Source: Gemmatimonadaceae bacterium | GTDB lineage: Bacteria > Gemmatimonadota > Gemmatimonadetes > Gemmatimonadales > Gemmatimonadaceae | Direction of reading: 5' to 3' | Assembly (NCBI GenBank): GCA_013817305.1 | Contig: JACDCY010000011.1 | Location: forward strand, 1-46,369 | DNA: 46,369 nt | In this document: piece after piece, positions 1 through 8,973 of the stretch | How the letters are laid out: each line of letters opens with the position of its first letter | How positions within the stretch are numbered: the first letter of the stretch is position 1 | Made by a program: the position numbers and the translations under genes | Notes under the pieces: model-generated | The model's database searches: none | Seen by the model: the letters and a program-made list of their open reading frames with translations, nothing else | What the model was told of the DNA's origin: nothing

Positions 1-24
1 CAGCTTTCGTGGATGGCTGACACC

Positions 25-44
25 GAGTGGAGACGGGTCCACTC
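25..44. other. Short perfect hairpin near the window edge
   Basis: A 7-bp perfect stem (GAGTGGA at 25-31 with TCCACTC at 38-44) encloses a 6-base loop. No immediate T-run follows, although the next 30 bases are T-rich. It could be the end of a terminator for a gene left of the window, but nothing confirms this. Confidence 0.25.
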
Positions 45-121
45 CATATGGTCAGTCTTTGTGGTTTTTCTACTTTTAGATCAGGTCTTATTTGTTTCAC
101 GGCGCCGGGATGGTCGCGCTT

Positions 122-523
122 ATGCGCATATCTAACCTCGCGGTCGCAGCCGCGCTGTTATTCGCGTCCCCTGTTCCGGCGCGAGCTCAAGGCCAGGTCA
201 ACCGCGGCATTACGGCGGTGGTCCAGCCTGCCCTCCCGGGCTACCTGATCCTTGATGCACGCGTCGGAGTGACTGCGCCTTTCGGCCCTACTGAATCGGT
301 CGATGCAATGGAGATCTCATCGTGGCCGGTCGGGGCTAAAGGCGCAGTCATAGGAGGAATCGTTGTAGCGGGAGCGGTGATCTGGTTTGGCCTCCAAATT
401 TGCGAAGGTCCAGACTGTCCGAGTCCACTGAGTGATTTCGTCCGCGCCGGACTCGTCGGGTTTGCCGTCGGCGCGGCGGTCGGCTACGTCGTCGAACGCG
501 TGATAGTGGCTATACGCCGATAG
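122..523 (+). CDS. Small secreted or membrane-anchored hypothetical protein
   Basis: I do not recognise a family. The chosen ATG gives a protein of 133 residues starting MRISNLAVAAALLFASPVPA, a typical Sec signal peptide with a likely AxA-type cleavage (ARAQ) near residue 23. ATG codons at 92 and 110 are in frame but would put charged and irrelevant residues before the signal. After cleavage there is a short region with no motif. Two hydrophobic, glycine-rich stretches follow (around GAVIGGIVVAGAVIWFG and AGLVGFAVGAAVGYVVERVI), similar to glycine-zipper membrane segments. A Cys-rich spot (QICEGPDCPSP) lies between them and could form a disulfide in the periplasm. The product is probably a small envelope protein; function is unknown. 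It stands alone on the + strand. Confidence 0.55.
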   Translation: MRISNLAVAAALLFASPVPARAQGQVNRGITAVVQPALPGYLILDARVGVTAPFGPTESVDAMEISSWPVGAKGAVIGGIVVAGAVIWFGLQICEGPDCPSPLSDFVRAGLVGFAVGAAVGYVVERVIVAIRR

Positions 524-748
524 CCTCGGCTCCCCCAGCCGCCGGCTCTCTATGGCCATCCGCTAGTACGAGTAGTTATTGCAAGCTGCTGGCTGGTTCT
601 CCCGCAGCGGAACGAGAAATGCCTCCTTACCATTCGCCGGCCCGGATCGTCTAACAGGACGAACCGGTCTTGCTCGCTCGCCGAAAAATTCTTCGGGTCG
701 AACGATCATCTCCGGTGTATTATTGGCCGCCCAAACAAAGGAGGCTGG

Positions 749-1297
749 ATGGATGTACTCGTAATGTTAGAGGAGAACGCGGAACACTCGACCGTGCTCG
801 CTCACGTCAACTCGGTGCCGTCGCCGCTGCACTCCGAGCGGCCGCATCGCGAGATCGTGACGTTGTACGGCGCACCCAGCTCGGAGTCGCTCGCGCTCGC
901 GCTTGCGGCTGCGGTCGAAGGCCAGCGCGCAGCGCTGTCCGACGGCGGAGGCTCCGGTGCGATCAGGCACCTGGGTGTGTGGGCGGAGCGCGGCGCCGTG
1001 GGTGATGCCGCGTGGCGCGACACCGCCGGTGAGCTTCACACAAGCGATCTCGAGATTCCGCTCGAGATTCTCGGCATCACCGCAGGCCGACTCCTCGTCG
1101 AATGCGGTTCGGTGATCCAGCGGCTCGTTGCGGGACTGGCGATGCCCGACTGGCCCGAAGGCGCGCGTCGCGCGATCAACTTCTCGCTGACGCCGGCGTT
1201 CGCGGGTGCGGGCACGATCGAAGCGCTCGAGGTGTTCCGCCAGAGCGGCGGGCTTGCTTTTGAGGACTTCGAGGACGAAGGGGAGGGGATTAACTGA
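749..1297 (+). CDS. Hypothetical cytoplasmic protein, single-gene unit
   Basis: A 182-residue protein of no family I can name. The start is well supported: a strong Shine-Dalgarno AAAGGAGG at 737-744 lies 4 bases before the ATG. There is no signal peptide or membrane segment. The sequence is acidic at the C terminus (FEDFEDEGEGIN) and has a small-residue-rich stretch (SLALALAAAVEGQRAAL). The gene is followed 24 bases later by a perfect stem-loop terminator, so it is probably transcribed alone. The good ribosome site and terminator argue that it is real. Confidence 0.7.
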   Translation: MDVLVMLEENAEHSTVLAHVNSVPSPLHSERPHREIVTLYGAPSSESLALALAAAVEGQRAALSDGGGSGAIRHLGVWAERGAVGDAAWRDTAGELHTSDLEIPLEILGITAGRLLVECGSVIQRLVAGLAMPDWPEGARRAINFSLTPAFAGAGTIEALEVFRQSGGLAFEDFEDEGEGIN

Positions 1298-1321
1298 TCC
1301 CTGCCAAGTCCGTGTAGTAAG

Positions 1322-1353
1322 AAAGGGCCACTCGATCCGAGTGGCCCTTTTCT
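1322..1353 (+). terminator. Rho-independent terminator after the 749-1297 gene
   Basis: Perfect 13-bp stem: AAAGGGCCACTCG (1322-1334) pairs with CGAGTGGCCCTTT (1338-1350), with a 3-base loop. The sequence TTTTCT follows from 1348. It is ideally placed for the hypothetical gene just upstream. Confidence 0.93.
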
Positions 1354-1558
1354 ACGGCAAGAACACGGGGTATCTACGTCATTTGACGCAGGGCGAGGAG
1401 GGCTCTGGAGGGGGTTATCCTGAGGGCGAAGAGCTGGCCATCGTAATCGCCATAAGGAGCCCTTTACGAACCTCGACCGACGAACCGAACCCACGATCCG
1501 CGAAAAGCTGGAATTCGCGCTCCAGGCGCCGTGCGACATCGCGCTCAAGCTCGCCTGC

Positions 1559-2983
1559 GTGTCGTATTCCTCCTTTCTGGGCGTGTTCAAGCTGCTCCCG
1601 CCGTCGTACATGGCGTGGGCCTCACGCGTGAAAGCCCGCAAGGCGTACTACCGCGCGCTGCGCCAGGTGCCGGCGTATCGCGACTTCACCGGCGCAAACG
1701 CCGACGCGCTGGTTCCGGAGACGGACAAGGACACGTACATCAAGGAGTACCCGACCGGCGCGCGCTGCGTGGGCGGAACGTTCTTCCACGGCCAGACGAT
1801 GATCGACGAATCGTCGGGTTCGACCGGAACGCCGTACAACTGGGTGCGGAGCGCCAGGGAGCGGCACGAGAGCCACACGTTCGTTAGTTATTTCGCGACG
1901 TACGGCTACGGCCGCGAGCCCTGGATCACCATCAACGGCTTCAGCATGGGCGCCTGGGCGACGGGGCTCAACATGGGGATATCGCTGCAGAAAAACGGGA
2001 TCGTCAAGAACACGGGCCCCGACATTCCGAAGATACTGCACACGATGCGCTTCTTCGGGCCGGACTACACCTACCTGATCACCGGCTATCCGCCCTTCCT
2101 CAAGCACCTGATGGAAGTCGCGGAGGCAGAGGGATTCCCCTTCGACGATTACCGCATCTTCGGCCTCGCCGGCGGCGAGGGGATGTCCGAGGGTCTGCGC
2201 GACTACCTGCTACGCCGCTTCACCAAGGTGTACTCGGGCTACGGCGCGACCGATCTCGAGATCGGGATCGCGGGCGAGACGCCGATCTCGGTCGCGCTGC
2301 GCCGGCTCGCGCGCGACCGCGAGGACGTGAAGCTCGCGCTGTTCGGAACGGACACGCGGCTCCCTATGATATTTCAGTATAATCCGCTCATGCACCACTT
2401 CGAGGTGAACGAGAACAACGAAGTGGTATGCACGATCACGCGCGGCTCGCTGCTGTCCCCGCGGATCCGTTACAACGTGCACGACGTCGGCGGTGTCCTC
2501 TCGAGCGACGAGATGAAGACCCGGCTCGCCGCGCTCGGCGTGGACATGGACACGCTGCGCCGCGAGTGTGGCGACGGCAACGTGCGGCTTCCCTTCCTCT
2601 GGATCTACGGCAGGCGCGACTACACGATCAGCGTGATGGGCGCCAACATATATCCCGAAGACATCGAGCAGTGCCTCTACAACGACACCGCGCTCGCGGC
2701 GATCACCAACTCGTTCTGCCTCTCGATCGCGGAGCGGCCGGACGGCGCCGTGCGGCCACGGTTCCTGTTCGAGGTCTCGCAAGAGCCGAATGCCGCGCTC
2801 GCTCGCCGCTTTGCAGATTCGATCCTGCCGAGCCTGGTCGCGCTGAACGCGGACTTCCGCGAAGCCTGGCAAGAGTACCCGGAGACGCTGGTGCCCGACA
2901 TCCAGCTGTACCGCATCGGTGAAGGGCCGTTCGCGGGTGATTCCGGCAAGATCAAGCAGGCGCGCTTTCTTCCCGCGGCCTGA
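1559..2983 (+). CDS. PaaK-like adenylate-forming CoA ligase
   Basis: Member of the ANL superfamily related to phenylacetate-CoA ligase: it would activate a carboxylic acid with ATP to an acyl-AMP and then to a thioester. The P-loop-like A3 motif is clear (ESSGSTGTPYNW, near residue 85). Further on are a YGATDLE region (A5-like) and a C-terminal GRRDYTISVMGANIYPED block matching the A8/hinge region of the PaaK branch. The listed start is GTG at 1559, but the frame stays open and protein-like upstream to 1424 without any ATG, GTG or TTG. A Shine-Dalgarno AAGGAG at 1454-1459 sits 6 bases before an in-frame ACG at 1466, so the true protein may be about 31 residues longer. An MMPL exporter follows after 8 bases, suggesting that the activated acid is a lipid precursor. 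The substrate is unknown. Confidence 0.85.
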   Translation: MSYSSFLGVFKLLPPSYMAWASRVKARKAYYRALRQVPAYRDFTGANADALVPETDKDTYIKEYPTGARCVGGTFFHGQTMIDESSGSTGTPYNWVRSARERHESHTFVSYFATYGYGREPWITINGFSMGAWATGLNMGISLQKNGIVKNTGPDIPKILHTMRFFGPDYTYLITGYPPFLKHLMEVAEAEGFPFDDYRIFGLAGGEGMSEGLRDYLLRRFTKVYSGYGATDLEIGIAGETPISVALRRLARDREDVKLALFGTDTRLPMIFQYNPLMHHFEVNENNEVVCTITRGSLLSPRIRYNVHDVGGVLSSDEMKTRLAALGVDMDTLRRECGDGNVRLPFLWIYGRRDYTISVMGANIYPEDIEQCLYNDTALAAITNSFCLSIAERPDGAVRPRFLFEVSQEPNAALARRFADSILPSLVALNADFREAWQEYPETLVPDIQLYRIGEGPFAGDSGKIKQARFLPAA

Positions 2984-2991
2984 CGCAACAG

Positions 2992-5154
2992 ATGCGCGCC
3001 CTCGTCCGCCTCGTGCTGCGACACCCATCCGCGGTCGTCGCGTTGTGGGCTACTCTTCTCGCGGTGGCGGCGCCCTTCGCGCTCCAGCTCGCAGGCGAGC
3101 TCCGCGGCAGCACCGACGCGGTGACCGGCAGCCCCTCGGAGCTCGTCACGCGCGACATCAATACCATCTTCGGCGAAGGCAGCGCGTTCACCTTCCCGGC
3201 TGTCGTTACCTCATCCACGACGCCGGTAACGGATCCCGCGTTCCGCGCAGCGGTCGCGACGATCGATCGAGCGCTGCGGGATTCGGCGCACGTTCGCGAG
3301 GTTTACCACTACTGGAACACCGGCGACAGCACCTTGCTCGGCCGCGACGGACGCTCCGCGCTCGTCCAGATCGTGCCGCGAGCCTCGACGTTCTTCGACG
3401 CCGAGTCCAGCGTGGGACGCATCCGCGAGGCCGCAACGAGCGCTCCGCTAAGCCCGGAGTGGGAGATAAAGCTCACTGGCTCCATCGCTCTCTTTCACGA
3501 TCTCGACGTCAATTCATCCGATGATCTGATTCGCGCCGAGAAGATCGGGATTCCGCTGGTGCTGCTCGTTCTGTTGGTCGTGTTCGGAGCCCCGCTCGCG
3601 GCCAGCCTGCCCCTCGCGATTGCGCTTGGGACGAGTGTCATCGCGCTGGCCACGCTGTTCATCCTGTCGCGCACGATGCCGGTGAGCGTCTTCGCGCAGA
3701 ACGCGGTGACGATGGTGGGGCTCGGAGTGGGGGTGGACTATGCGCTCTTTCTCGTGAGCCGCTGGCGCGAGGAGCTCGCCGGGGGCGCGAGCGTCCGCGA
3801 CGCTGTCGAGACCGCGACGATGAAGGCGGGTCACGTGGTGTTCGTGTCCGGGCTCGCGGTGTGCACCGGCTTCCTGGCGCTCTTCCTCGTGCGCATCAGC
3901 TTCCTGCACACGCTCGCGCTCGGCGGCGTCACCGTGGTGCTGACGTCCGTGCTGATGACAGTGACTCTCCTCCCGGCGCTGCTCCTGCTGCTGGGCGAAA
4001 AGGTGAATTGGCCGCGCCAGCCCCGACCAAAAAAGTCCGCCGCGGATTCACGCTGGGGCCAGTGGGCGCGGCACGCGATGATCCATCCCTGGCGATACCT
4101 CATACCGTCTTTGTTGATCCTCGCTGTATTCATCGCGCCCACGCTGCGACTCGAGGCGTGGACTTTCGGCGCCGGCGATATCTCCGAGGAGATGGAAGCG
4201 CGGCAGGGCTACGATCTGCTCGTCCGGAACTTCGCTCCCGGGCGGATGGCGCCAGTCGCGCTGTTGGTGGACGCTCGCGAAGGTGAAAGCATTCTTCTGC
4301 CGCGGAATCGCGCGGTGTTGGAATCCACGGTTGGGCGGTTGGCCGCGGATCCGCGCATCCATCTCGCAGGATTGGCGGCCGTGAGCGATGGCGGGCGCTC
4401 GGCGGTAATCTCGCTCGTGCCGCGCGCCGCGCCCGAATCTCCCGAGGTCATGGACATGGTGCGCGAGCTGCGCGCCGCCCCGTGGACGGATGCCCGTGCG
4501 GCCGGACTCGACGTGCGCGTCGGCGGAATGACCGCGGCAATCATCGACTTCGACGCCGAGCTGTTCGGCAGCCTCAAGCGGGTCGTGCCCCTCGTGCTCG
4601 CGATCACCTTCATCGTGCTCGCCATCGCCTTCCGCTCCGTGTTCGTGCCGCTGAAGGCAATCGTAATGAACCTCCTGTCGGTGCTCGCCGCGTACGGATT
4701 CCTCGTGTACGTCTTTCAGGATGGCGTGGGCGCGAACCTGATCAACCTCGAGCCGCCGGGCGGGCTCAACTCGTTCATCGTGCTGATGCTGTTTACGATC
4801 CTGTTCGGCCTGTCGATGGACTACGAGGTATTTCTGCTCGGCAGGATCAGGGAGGAGTACGATCGCACCGGCGACAACCGCGAGTCCGTCATCAGCGGCC
4901 TGTCGCAGACCGGCGGCCTCATCACGAGCGCGGCGCTCATCATGGTGGTCCTGTTCGGGTCGTTCGGCTTCACTCGGCTCACGGCGACGCGGGAGTTCGG
5001 TCTCGGTCTCGCCTTTGCCGTCGCGCTCGACGCGACGCTCATTCGCGTGGTGCTCGTGCCGGTGCTGATGGGGCTCATGGGACGCGCGAACTGGTGGTTC
5101 CCCTGGCAGGCCGGAAAGCGCCTCCAAGGGAGGCCAACGGAGGCGCGGGGCTAA
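2992..5154 (+). CDS. MMPL/RND-family transporter
   Basis: A 720-residue inner-membrane RND-superfamily exporter of the MMPL type. It has the typical duplicated plan: TM1 near residues 13-33, a periplasmic loop to about 180, then a 5-helix bundle, followed by a repeat of this pattern from about residue 370. Each half carries the MMPL TM4 signature: GVGVDYALFLVSRWREE (246-261) and LSMDYEVFLLGRIREEYD in the second half, with the Asp-Tyr pair linked to proton coupling. No outer-membrane or periplasmic adaptor gene is adjacent. It starts 8 bases after the acyl-CoA-ligase stop and is probably translated from the same message. The ligase-MMPL pairing recalls FadD-MmpL lipid export in mycobacteria, so lipid or lipid-like export is the best guess. 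Confidence 0.9.
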   Translation: MRALVRLVLRHPSAVVALWATLLAVAAPFALQLAGELRGSTDAVTGSPSELVTRDINTIFGEGSAFTFPAVVTSSTTPVTDPAFRAAVATIDRALRDSAHVREVYHYWNTGDSTLLGRDGRSALVQIVPRASTFFDAESSVGRIREAATSAPLSPEWEIKLTGSIALFHDLDVNSSDDLIRAEKIGIPLVLLVLLVVFGAPLAASLPLAIALGTSVIALATLFILSRTMPVSVFAQNAVTMVGLGVGVDYALFLVSRWREELAGGASVRDAVETATMKAGHVVFVSGLAVCTGFLALFLVRISFLHTLALGGVTVVLTSVLMTVTLLPALLLLLGEKVNWPRQPRPKKSAADSRWGQWARHAMIHPWRYLIPSLLILAVFIAPTLRLEAWTFGAGDISEEMEARQGYDLLVRNFAPGRMAPVALLVDAREGESILLPRNRAVLESTVGRLAADPRIHLAGLAAVSDGGRSAVISLVPRAAPESPEVMDMVRELRAAPWTDARAAGLDVRVGGMTAAIIDFDAELFGSLKRVVPLVLAITFIVLAIAFRSVFVPLKAIVMNLLSVLAAYGFLVYVFQDGVGANLINLEPPGGLNSFIVLMLFTILFGLSMDYEVFLLGRIREEYDRTGDNRESVISGLSQTGGLITSAALIMVVLFGSFGFTRLTATREFGLGLAFAVALDATLIRVVLVPVLMGLMGRANWWFPWQAGKRLQGRPTEARG

Positions 5155-5194
5155 CAAGGACTCACCGCTCCGGCAGGATTGTAGATTCACGGCA

Positions 5195-6934
5195 ATGCTG
5201 CACGATACCGCGCTCATTGCGACGATCACCGCTGGCCTCGGACTAGCGTTTCTCCTCGGCCTCGCGGTCACGCGGATCGGCCTTCCGCCGATAGTAGGCT
5301 ATCTGCTGGCCGGCGTCCTCGTCGGCCCGCACTCGCCGGGGTTTACCGCCGACACGGCGATCGCGACCCAGCTCGCCGAGATAGGCGTGATCATGCTGAT
5401 GTTCGGCGTCGGCCTGCACTTCTCGCTCGCCGATCTGCTGTCGGTCAAGCGCGTCGCCATCCCCGGCGCGATCGGGCGCATCGCGATAGTTACCGCGTTC
5501 GGCGGATGGGTCGCGTCCCTGTGGGGATGGCCGCTCGGCGAGGCGCTGGTCTTTGGCCTGTCGCTCTCCGTCGCGAGCACCGTGGTGCTGATGCGCGCGC
5601 TCGAGCAGCGCGGCGGCCTCGACAGCTTCGACGGCCGGATCGCGATCGGCTGGCTGGTGGTCGAAGATCTGGTGATGGTGCTGGCGCTCGTACTCCTGCC
5701 CGCGTTCGCGGCCTCGATGGGCACCGCGGCCGATCCGGCTGGCGGCTCGGGCGGCAATCTTCTCCTGACTCTCGCGATCACTCTCGGAAAGGTCGCGGCG
5801 TTTTTCGCTCTCGTGCTGATCGCCGGGCGCCGGATAGTACCATGGATGCTCGAGCACGTAGCGCATACGGGCTCGCGCGAGCTGTTCACGCTCGCGGTCC
5901 TGGCTACGGCGCTGGGCATTGCGCTGGGCTCCGCGGTGCTGTTCGGCGTCTCGGTAGCGCTCGGCGCGTTCTTCGCCGGCGTCGTGATCAACGGTTCCGA
6001 TCTGAGCCATCAAGCTGGCGCCGAAGCGCTCCCTCTGCAGGACGCGTTCGCCGTGCTGTTCTTCGTCTCGGTTGGCATGCTGTTCGATCCCGGGATCCTG
6101 GTCCGTGAGCCGCTCGCCGTGCTCGGCACGCTCGGCATCGTCATGATCGGCAAATCACTGGTAGTGATCGCGATCGTGCTGCTGCTCGGTTATCGCATCC
6201 GGAGCTCGCTCACCGTGGCGGCGAGCCTGTCGCAGATCGGCGAGTTCTCGTTCATACTCGCGGGCCTCGCGGTGACGCTTGGACTGCTCTCCGAAGAGGG
6301 CCGCGATCTGATTCTCGCCGCTGCGATCCTGTCGATCACGCTCAACCCGCTGATGTTCGGGCTCGCGGGCAAGCTGGAGCGGTGGACCAAGAATCAACCG
6401 AGGCTGATCGAGACGATGGAGCGCACCACCGAAATGTCGATCGCTTTTCCTCCAGGGGAGGAGCCGTTGATGGGCCACGCGATCATCGTGGGATTTGGCC
6501 GGGTAGGGCGCACGATCGCGGAGACGCTGACGACCCAGAAAATGCAATTCGTCGTTATTGAATCCGATCGCGCGGTCGTGAAGGCCGCGCGAAAGGCCGG
6601 AGTCCGCGCGGTGTGGGGCGATGCCACGCGCCGCCCGATCTTCGCGCTCGCTTCTCCGGAGAGCGCGCGGCTGTTGATCCTCGCCGCGCCCGGCGCGTAC
6701 CAGTCGCGGCAGGTGCTGGAGCTGTCGCGCCGCGTCAATCCGTCGCTCGACACGGTGGTCCGCACGCACAGCGGCGCAGAGCAGGCTTATCTGGACGCGA
6801 TGGGCGTCGGCCGCACAGTCCTCGGCGAGCGCGAGACCGCGCTCGCAATGTCACACTACGCGCTCGTCTCCCTCGGCCACTCCGACGATCAGGCCGACGC
6901 GGCCGTGGAGTGGGCGCGCGAGGGCGTTACCTAA
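5195..6934 (+). CDS. CPA2-type K+/H+ antiporter with C-terminal RCK domain (KefB/YbaL-like)
   Basis: A 579-residue monovalent cation:proton antiporter-2. The N-terminal ~385 residues form a Na/H exchanger domain with many hydrophobic helices, including GYLLAGVLVGPHSPGF near residue 36 and SVASTVVLMRALEQRG, characteristic of the Kef/YbaL group. An RCK/TrkA-N Rossmann domain begins at about residue 425, with the nucleotide motif GFGRVG (433-438) followed by E and D residues of the second strand. It lacks the long TrkA-C tail. It probably moves K+ or Na+ against H+ in the inner membrane and is gated by a nucleotide bound to RCK. It starts 40 bases after the MMPL gene. There is no clear Shine-Dalgarno before the ATG. 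Confidence 0.93.
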   Translation: MLHDTALIATITAGLGLAFLLGLAVTRIGLPPIVGYLLAGVLVGPHSPGFTADTAIATQLAEIGVIMLMFGVGLHFSLADLLSVKRVAIPGAIGRIAIVTAFGGWVASLWGWPLGEALVFGLSLSVASTVVLMRALEQRGGLDSFDGRIAIGWLVVEDLVMVLALVLLPAFAASMGTAADPAGGSGGNLLLTLAITLGKVAAFFALVLIAGRRIVPWMLEHVAHTGSRELFTLAVLATALGIALGSAVLFGVSVALGAFFAGVVINGSDLSHQAGAEALPLQDAFAVLFFVSVGMLFDPGILVREPLAVLGTLGIVMIGKSLVVIAIVLLLGYRIRSSLTVAASLSQIGEFSFILAGLAVTLGLLSEEGRDLILAAAILSITLNPLMFGLAGKLERWTKNQPRLIETMERTTEMSIAFPPGEEPLMGHAIIVGFGRVGRTIAETLTTQKMQFVVIESDRAVVKAARKAGVRAVWGDATRRPIFALASPESARLLILAAPGAYQSRQVLELSRRVNPSLDTVVRTHSGAEQAYLDAMGVGRTVLGERETALAMSHYALVSLGHSDDQADAAVEWAREGVT

Positions 6935-6941
6935 AGTCGGC

Positions 6942-8561
6942 CTACCGCCGCTTCGAGCGGGACGGGCCGGGGCGCTTTTTCTTGTCGAACCGCGCGGCCG
7001 GGAATTTCTTGCCGGGCTTCCCGGACTTCTCGTGCCTGTCGTACTTGTCCCGCTTCTTCTCGGATTTTCCGCGCTTCTCCGGCTTCTCGCGCTTGTCGGC
7101 CCTTTCGTACGATGCAGACTTCTCGTACGCTGGCTTCCCGAACGTCTTCGTATTCGGCTTCGGCCCCTTTCTGTGCTCCTTGCGGGGCGCAGCCTCCGGC
7201 TCGACGCGGCTGATCTCCTTCTCGTCAACGTGTCCGAGCAGTGAGTCGTGCGCGACCTTCATTGCCGCGGCGGCGATGTCCATGAGATCGAAGTCGCCGG
7301 CCAGCGAGCCGAGCTCGATCACGTACTGATCCAGATCGCCCGCGACGACCGCGTCCCGCACAGCGGCGCTGACCAGGCCGATCCGGCGCGCGCGCAGGTC
7401 CGTCACGCTCGGCACGTTCTCCACCGTCATTTTGGTCGCGGTCAACCGCTCGATGTTGCGCAGCATCGCGCGCTCACGCGGCTCGGCGAGCGTAACCGCC
7501 GTTCCTTCACGGCCGGCGCGCCCCGTGCGCCCGATGCGGTGCACGTACGCGTCCGGGGCCGCCGGGACGTCGAAGTTCACGACGTGGGACACGTGCTCGA
7601 TGTCGAGGCCGCGCGCGGCGACGTCTGTCGCAACCAGCAGCTCGCACGTCCCGTCGCGGAACCGCTTCATCACGCGCGAGCGCTGATCCTGCGTCATCCC
7701 GCCGTGCAGCGCTTCGGCGGCGTAGCCGTGCGCGCTTAGCTTCTCGGCGACTTCGTCCACTTCGGTGCGGGTACGGCAGAACACGATCGCCGACTTCGGG
7801 TTCTCCATGTCGAGCACGCGGCCCAGAGCCGTGACCTTGTCGCGCCGCTGCACCATGTACACCAACTGCCTGACCCGCGGGATCTCACCGGCGGCGACCC
7901 GTTCGCGCTCGATCGTTATCCGCTTGGGATCGCGCAGGTGCTTTTCCGCCAGCTTCGCGATGCGCGCGGGGATCGTCGCCGAAAAAAGCGCGGACTGTCT
8001 CTCCGACGGAACGGCGCTAAGTATGGCCTCGAGATCCTCGGCGAATCCCATGTCGAGCATCTCATCCGCTTCGTCCAGCACGACCATGCGCACGTTGCGC
8101 AGGTCGAGCGTGTTTCTCCGGATGTGGTCGAGCGCGCGGCCCGGTGTAGCGACCACCACGTCCACACCGCGTCGCAGAACTTTCAGCTGTTGCTGAAAAT
8201 CCTGACCACCGTATACCGGAAGCACGTGCACGCCGAGCTCCCGGCCGTAGCGGTGAACCGCTTCCGCCACCTGGATCGCGAGCTCGCGCGTGGGGACGAG
8301 CACGAGAGCGCGGACGCCGGAGCGCCCACCTCCGCCCGCTTCGTCCGCGAGCCTCTGTAATAGCGGCAGAGCGAACGCCGCGGTCTTGCCCGTGCCCGTC
8401 GCCGCCTGGCCGAGCAGATCGCGGCCCTCCAGCAGCGGCGGGATCGCCATCCGTTGGATCGGCGTCGGCTCCTCGTAGCCCAGCGACTCGAGCGTCCTGA
8501 GCAGCTCGGGCGAGATGCCGAGCGTGTCGAAACCCGCGAGACCTTCGACCACCTCTTTCAA
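6942..8561 (-). CDS. DEAD-box ATP-dependent RNA helicase
   Basis: All core helicase motifs are visible in order: Q motif (YEEPTPIQ), Walker A ATGTGKT (near residues 54-60), PTRELA, TPGR, DEAD in VVLDEADEMLDMGFAED, SAT, and the C-terminal HRIGRTGRAGR. After the RecA2 domain is a CsdA/DeaD-like dimerisation region, then a very basic Lys/Arg/Gly-rich tail of about 85 residues that probably binds RNA. It would unwind RNA in ribosome assembly or cold adaptation. I place the start at a TTG (8561), 13 bases after the DUF1428 stop. An upstream in-frame start at 8639 lies inside that gene and gives an unconvincing N terminus. The two genes look co-transcribed. It converges on the antiporter gene with only 7 bases between stops. 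Confidence 0.93.
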   Translation of the reverse strand: MKEVVEGLAGFDTLGISPELLRTLESLGYEEPTPIQRMAIPPLLEGRDLLGQAATGTGKTAAFALPLLQRLADEAGGGGRSGVRALVLVPTRELAIQVAEAVHRYGRELGVHVLPVYGGQDFQQQLKVLRRGVDVVVATPGRALDHIRRNTLDLRNVRMVVLDEADEMLDMGFAEDLEAILSAVPSERQSALFSATIPARIAKLAEKHLRDPKRITIERERVAAGEIPRVRQLVYMVQRRDKVTALGRVLDMENPKSAIVFCRTRTEVDEVAEKLSAHGYAAEALHGGMTQDQRSRVMKRFRDGTCELLVATDVAARGLDIEHVSHVVNFDVPAAPDAYVHRIGRTGRAGREGTAVTLAEPRERAMLRNIERLTATKMTVENVPSVTDLRARRIGLVSAAVRDAVVAGDLDQYVIELGSLAGDFDLMDIAAAAMKVAHDSLLGHVDEKEISRVEPEAAPRKEHRKGPKPNTKTFGKPAYEKSASYERADKREKPEKRGKSEKKRDKYDRHEKSGKPGKKFPAARFDKKKRPGPSRSKRR

Positions 8562-8574
8562 GTGCCGGCGGCTG

Positions 8575-8934
8575 TCAGAGATCGACCGCGATTTTGAAGC
8601 CGCCGTACGCCATGCGCTTGAAGTCGAAGGGCGTCTCACCGGGCTCCATCATCTTCTGCAGGCGCGGATCACTCATGACTTTCTTGTTGATCCGGTTTCG
8701 GTCGCCCTTCGACCGGAACACGATCCAGGAGAAGAACACCGTCTCGTTGGGCTTGGCTTTCACGCAGCGCGTGAACGGAACCGGGCCTTTGGGGTGGAGA
8801 TCGTCGCCCGCGCATTCGCGGAACTCGAGCGCGCCGTACTCGATCCAGACCTTCCCCGCTTTGCGCGCCATCCGGCGGTAGGCCGCGAGGTGCCGCTTGG
8901 GGACGGGCAACAGAAAGCCGTCGACGTAGGCCAT
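8575..8934 (-). CDS. DUF1428 family protein (YbaA-like)
   Basis: A 119-residue protein that matches the DUF1428 pattern from end to end: MAYVDGFLLPVP at the start, the central WIEYGALEFRECAGDDL, then FFSWIVFRSKGDRN and the C-terminal RMAYGGFK. The family folds as a ferredoxin-like dimer; its biochemical role is not established. It has no signal peptide and is cytoplasmic. It is the upstream gene of a two-gene unit with the DEAD-box helicase. Confidence 0.9.
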   Translation of the reverse strand: MAYVDGFLLPVPKRHLAAYRRMARKAGKVWIEYGALEFRECAGDDLHPKGPVPFTRCVKAKPNETVFFSWIVFRSKGDRNRINKKVMSDPRLQKMMEPGETPFDFKRMAYGGFKIAVDL

Positions 8935-8973
8935 GACTCCTCCGAAAAAGTGGTTGCTGCTACGGCTTTATGA

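Noticed and set aside
4048-5271. A 407-codon - strand frame over the MMPL gene
   Set aside because: His/Arg/Glu/Asp-rich shadow of the GC-rich MMPL coding strand with no domain; the sense strand has the MMPL signatures.
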